A stretch of 64,000 nucleotides of DNA from RHLJ01 sp963974345. Its GTDB lineage: Bacteria > Bacteroidota > Rhodothermia > Balneolales > Balneolaceae. Below are positions 62,165-64,000 of the stretch, one piece after another. The notes beneath the pieces were generated by a model, which had not been told where the DNA came from, ran no database searches, and saw nothing but the letters and a program-made list of their open reading frames with translations. Each line of letters begins with the position of its first letter. Positions within the stretch are counted from its first letter, which is position 1. The stretch covers positions 86,227 through 150,226 of the forward strand of contig CAXBBW010000011.1 in the NCBI GenBank assembly GCA_963974345.1, written 5' to 3'. The position numbers were made by a program, and so were the translations under genes.

Positions 62165-63055
62165 ATGATTACCGACCATCACATATCTGTCAAAGCGATT
62201 CTTTCTGAACAGGAATGGAACACCAAAAAAATCCTTCACGAAGAATGTGTTGAAAGATTAGTTGGGGATTATTTGAAGAATCGTTCTGCACATATAAAGC
62301 AACCTGTGTTGGATTTCTTGTTCCAATATTATGCATTCCGACCTTCTGCCTTGAAACGTTGGTCACCGGGAATTGGAATAGGATTAGAAGTTTCAGGTGA
62401 ATCTATACTACCAGAAATAAGTGAATTTAAAATCGAAGATGGAATTGTATTCTTAGATCCTGTTTTATTTCCAGAAAAGAGAATCCGATCTACAAATTGG
62501 ATTCTGGGAATGCTAAAAAGCACCCAATCTAGGAAACCAGCATTTGGATGTTTTGGGATGCATGAGTGGGCGATGGTTTACAAAGCAGAAAAACCGCGAC
62601 ATGACCAAGTCCCATTAAGAATGGAACCAGAAGAATTAGCAACTTTTGTAGAATCCCGCCCCTTGGTTTGTACCCACTTTGATGCCTATCGCTTTTTTAC
62701 GAAAGAAGCTGTTCCGATGAATAAGTTCGAACTTTCCCGAGAGACTTTTGCTGATAGCGAACAACCTGGCTGTATTCACTCCAATATGGATTTATATAAA
62801 TGGGCTCATAAACTCTACCCTTGGATTGGCAGCGATTTAGTACTGGAAGCTTTTGAACTCGCTTTAGAAGCCCGAACGATTGATATGAAGGCAAGTCCCT
62901 ACGATTTATTAGAGTATGACTTAGAACCTATCAAAATTGAAACAGATGCAGGTCGACTTGAATACGTTAAAGCTCAGGAAGCCATTTTTGAAAAGGGGAT
63001 ACCTGTTAGGGAAAAGTTGATTAAACAAATAGAAGAGTTAATTAGCTGCTTGTAA
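62165..63055 (+). CDS. Conserved protein often labelled 3-methyladenine DNA glycosylase
   Basis: A 296-residue soluble protein with no signal peptide. The stretches LDFLFQYYAFRPSALKRWSP, FGCFGMHEWAMVY and NMDLYKWAHKLYPWIGSDL are ones I recall from a family that is commonly auto-annotated as 3-methyladenine DNA glycosylase. I see no helix-hairpin-helix motif or other DNA-glycosylase signature, so that name should be treated with caution. The conserved His, Asp and Glu residues could form a metal or catalytic site. It stands alone, divergent from the UbiA-like gene. Confidence 0.6.
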   Translation: MITDHHISVKAILSEQEWNTKKILHEECVERLVGDYLKNRSAHIKQPVLDFLFQYYAFRPSALKRWSPGIGIGLEVSGESILPEISEFKIEDGIVFLDPVLFPEKRIRSTNWILGMLKSTQSRKPAFGCFGMHEWAMVYKAEKPRHDQVPLRMEPEELATFVESRPLVCTHFDAYRFFTKEAVPMNKFELSRETFADSEQPGCIHSNMDLYKWAHKLYPWIGSDLVLEAFELALEARTIDMKASPYDLLEYDLEPIKIETDAGRLEYVKAQEAIFEKGIPVREKLIKQIEELISCL

Positions 63056-63236
63056 ACGTAGTGGTAAATATATGGAGACTCAGAACTTTGGTCATGCTAG
63101 AGTTATAAATAGTGTACTCCAAACCAAACCAGAAGAAATGCGGTAGATAAGAACTTACTCAATGAAAGTATCCAGCCAATGAAAAGAAATCAAAGACTGA
63201 AAAAAACAACATCTTCATTTCTTGTGGTGACTTTTG

Positions 63237-63262
63237 GATACTTTTGGTCATTCAAAAGTATC
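63237..63262. terminator. Perfect 10-bp hairpin between the conserved gene and the toxin gene
   Basis: GATACTTTTG at 63237-63246 and CAAAAGTATC at 63253-63262 enclose a 6-base loop. It lies between the convergent 296-residue protein gene and the VapC-like gene and could terminate transcription from either side, although it lacks a clear T tract. The rest of the 236-base spacer shows no gene. Confidence 0.45.
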
Positions 63263-63291
63263 TACAGCGGGGTAAAATAACCTATACCAAT

Positions 63292-63711
63292 TCACCCATC
63301 ATAAATACTCTCCACAAACTTAGCTAAAGGAGTCGTTGAAAGTCCTCGAACTAACCGTTCATCTGCAGTATAAAATACCGAATTAGAAAGAATGGCTGTG
63401 GCAACGTAAGTCGCATCATACAAAGTAACTGGTAGTGTGATAGAAATATCAAATGCGATGTCCGAAAGTTGTTGGTATTTAAAAAACCGAGCCGGAAGTT
63501 TATAAGCCTGATTTTTCTTTATGGGTGCTTCTTCCAGGCTCAGTTCTCTTTTCCGTACTTTTTTTGTGATGATAGATTCCAATTCAATCTTAAATAAATC
63601 TGGAGCATAAAAATAATCGAATTGTTCCAAAAGTTGCACAGCAGCATCAGAACCATTTTCTAAAAAGAGCCATTTAGCAGCTACTGAAGCATCTATTACA
63701 TAACCACTCAC
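63292..63711 (-). CDS. vapC: PIN-domain toxin, VapC-like
   Basis: A 139-residue PIN-domain protein. The metal-binding acidic residues are D7 (YVIDASVAAKW), E43 (KIELESI), D99 (LYDATYVATA) and D117 (YTADERL), the expected VapC set. Known VapC toxins are RNases that cut tRNA or rRNA. Translation starts at a GTG (63709-63711) that overlaps the antitoxin's TGA by four bases (GTGA), a typical toxin-antitoxin arrangement that keeps the toxin below its antidote. Confidence 0.9.
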   Translation of the reverse strand: MSGYVIDASVAAKWLFLENGSDAAVQLLEQFDYFYAPDLFKIELESIITKKVRKRELSLEEAPIKKNQAYKLPARFFKYQQLSDIAFDISITLPVTLYDATYVATAILSNSVFYTADERLVRGLSTTPLAKFVESIYDG

Positions 63712-63944
63712 CGATCTCGATCCTCACGAATATCATCGGTACTATCACTAAATGTTCTACCCTCTGTACGGTATTCTACTAAAAGATCATGAACCATATT
63801 TCGAGCTTCTTCAATATTAGGCTTGGCATTCTCTTTCAGTATTTCTAGCAGTTCTCCTTGAAGCGATCTATTATTCTTTTCTGCTTTAGACTTCAACCTA
63901 TCAAGCGTTTCATCATCAATATTTCGGATTAATACATTCGGCAT
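63708..63944 (-). CDS. Ribbon-helix-helix antitoxin, FitA/VapB type
   Basis: A 78-residue FitA-like antitoxin. VLIRNIDDETLDRLKSKAEK, then NNRSLQGELLEILKEN, is the ribbon-helix-helix DNA-binding domain. The C-terminal tail (VHDLLVEYRTEGRTFSDSTD) would wrap the PIN toxin. It is expected to repress its own promoter. A tandem TTCGTTA-type heptamer tract begins three bases upstream of its ATG and runs to the window edge, an unusual leader for such an operon. Confidence 0.9.
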   Translation of the reverse strand: MPNVLIRNIDDETLDRLKSKAEKNNRSLQGELLEILKENAKPNIEEARNMVHDLLVEYRTEGRTFSDSTDDIREDRDR

Positions 63945-63946
63945 TT

Positions 63947-64000
63947 TCGTTATTCGTTATTCGTTATTCGTTATTCGTTATTCGTTATTCGTTATTCGTT
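63947..64000. repeat. Tandem TCGTTAT heptamer tract before the antitoxin gene
   Basis: From 63947 to the right edge the sequence is an uninterrupted 7-base repeat (TCGTTAT), at least 7.7 units, and the true length is unknown because the window ends. It begins three bases upstream of the antitoxin ATG. Read on the transcribed strand the unit is ATAACGA. Confidence 0.95.

Noticed and set aside
62165..63055. Firm call as a DNA glycosylase
   Set aside because: No glycosylase motif is visible; the label exists only as a common automatic annotation of the family.

Overview
The window is AT-rich chromosomal DNA from a member of the Bacteroidota/Balneolota (FCB) group, most likely a marine Balneola-like heterotroph. 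The evidence is internal. Several secreted proteins end in a type IX secretion (T9SS) C-terminal domain with the motif NYPNPFNPSTNI. There is a PorV/PorQ-family outer-membrane protein, a TonB-dependent receptor with a carboxypeptidase-like N-terminal domain, a Rho factor with a long charged insert, and many short signal peptides and lipoboxes. No rRNA, tRNA, prophage, insertion sequence or CRISPR array was recognised.

Layout. Positions 1-1.8 kb hold the start of an alanine racemase gene running off the left edge and a CrtI/PYROXD2-like flavoprotein (both minus). From 1.9 to 6.8 kb lies a tight plus-strand run: metallo-beta-lactamase-fold hydrolase, exported ADP-ribosylglycohydrolase, GyrI-like protein, alpha/beta hydrolase, P-loop protein and GNAT acetyltransferase. 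It ends at a bidirectional terminator shared with rho. Then come folC, a pabC-like aminotransferase gene and a cysteine-free TlpA-like protein.

From 11.4 to 32.8 kb is one long minus-strand alpha-glucan utilisation locus. In transcription order it holds a TonB-dependent receptor, a 1205-residue T9SS cargo, a PorV-like protein, a SusE/F-like glucan-binding protein, a LacI-family regulator, three GH13 amylases, an SLC45-like sugar transporter, a possible small ribbon-helix-helix protein and a type I pullulanase. The inferred flow is surface capture, extracellular and periplasmic hydrolysis, then import. No SusD was found. A LacI-type near-palindrome sits just upstream of the receptor gene, and a strong hairpin separates the transport genes from the regulator and enzyme genes.

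From 33 to 37.3 kb are ispG, two rhomboid proteases and a second phytoene-desaturase-like flavoprotein. Next come a PhnA-like protein and an actinobacterial-style fused E2-E1 2-oxoglutarate dehydrogenase (38.2-41.9 kb), then an exported tandem CbiX protein, a von Willebrand A lipoprotein, a decayed YdeI-family gene and a barrel-M23 peptidase fusion. From 46.1 to 50.8 kb is a cyanophycin cycle: isoaspartyl peptidase, cyanophycinase and cyanophycin synthetase. These are followed by a cupin, an SDR lacking its YxxxK residues, DoxX and an outer-membrane-like protein.

The last 10 kb carries an aldehyde dehydrogenase preceded by nine TTCCTAA heptamers, a class III aminotransferase, a lipoprotein, a BNR/T9SS protein, a thioredoxin-like protein, a UbiA prenyltransferase, a conserved protein of unproved function and a VapBC-like toxin-antitoxin pair. 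A second heptamer tract lies just before the antitoxin start codon. The most unusual material is the SusD-less glucan locus, the two heptamer tracts placed directly before start codons, the cyanophycin cluster, and several enzymes that lack canonical catalytic residues.
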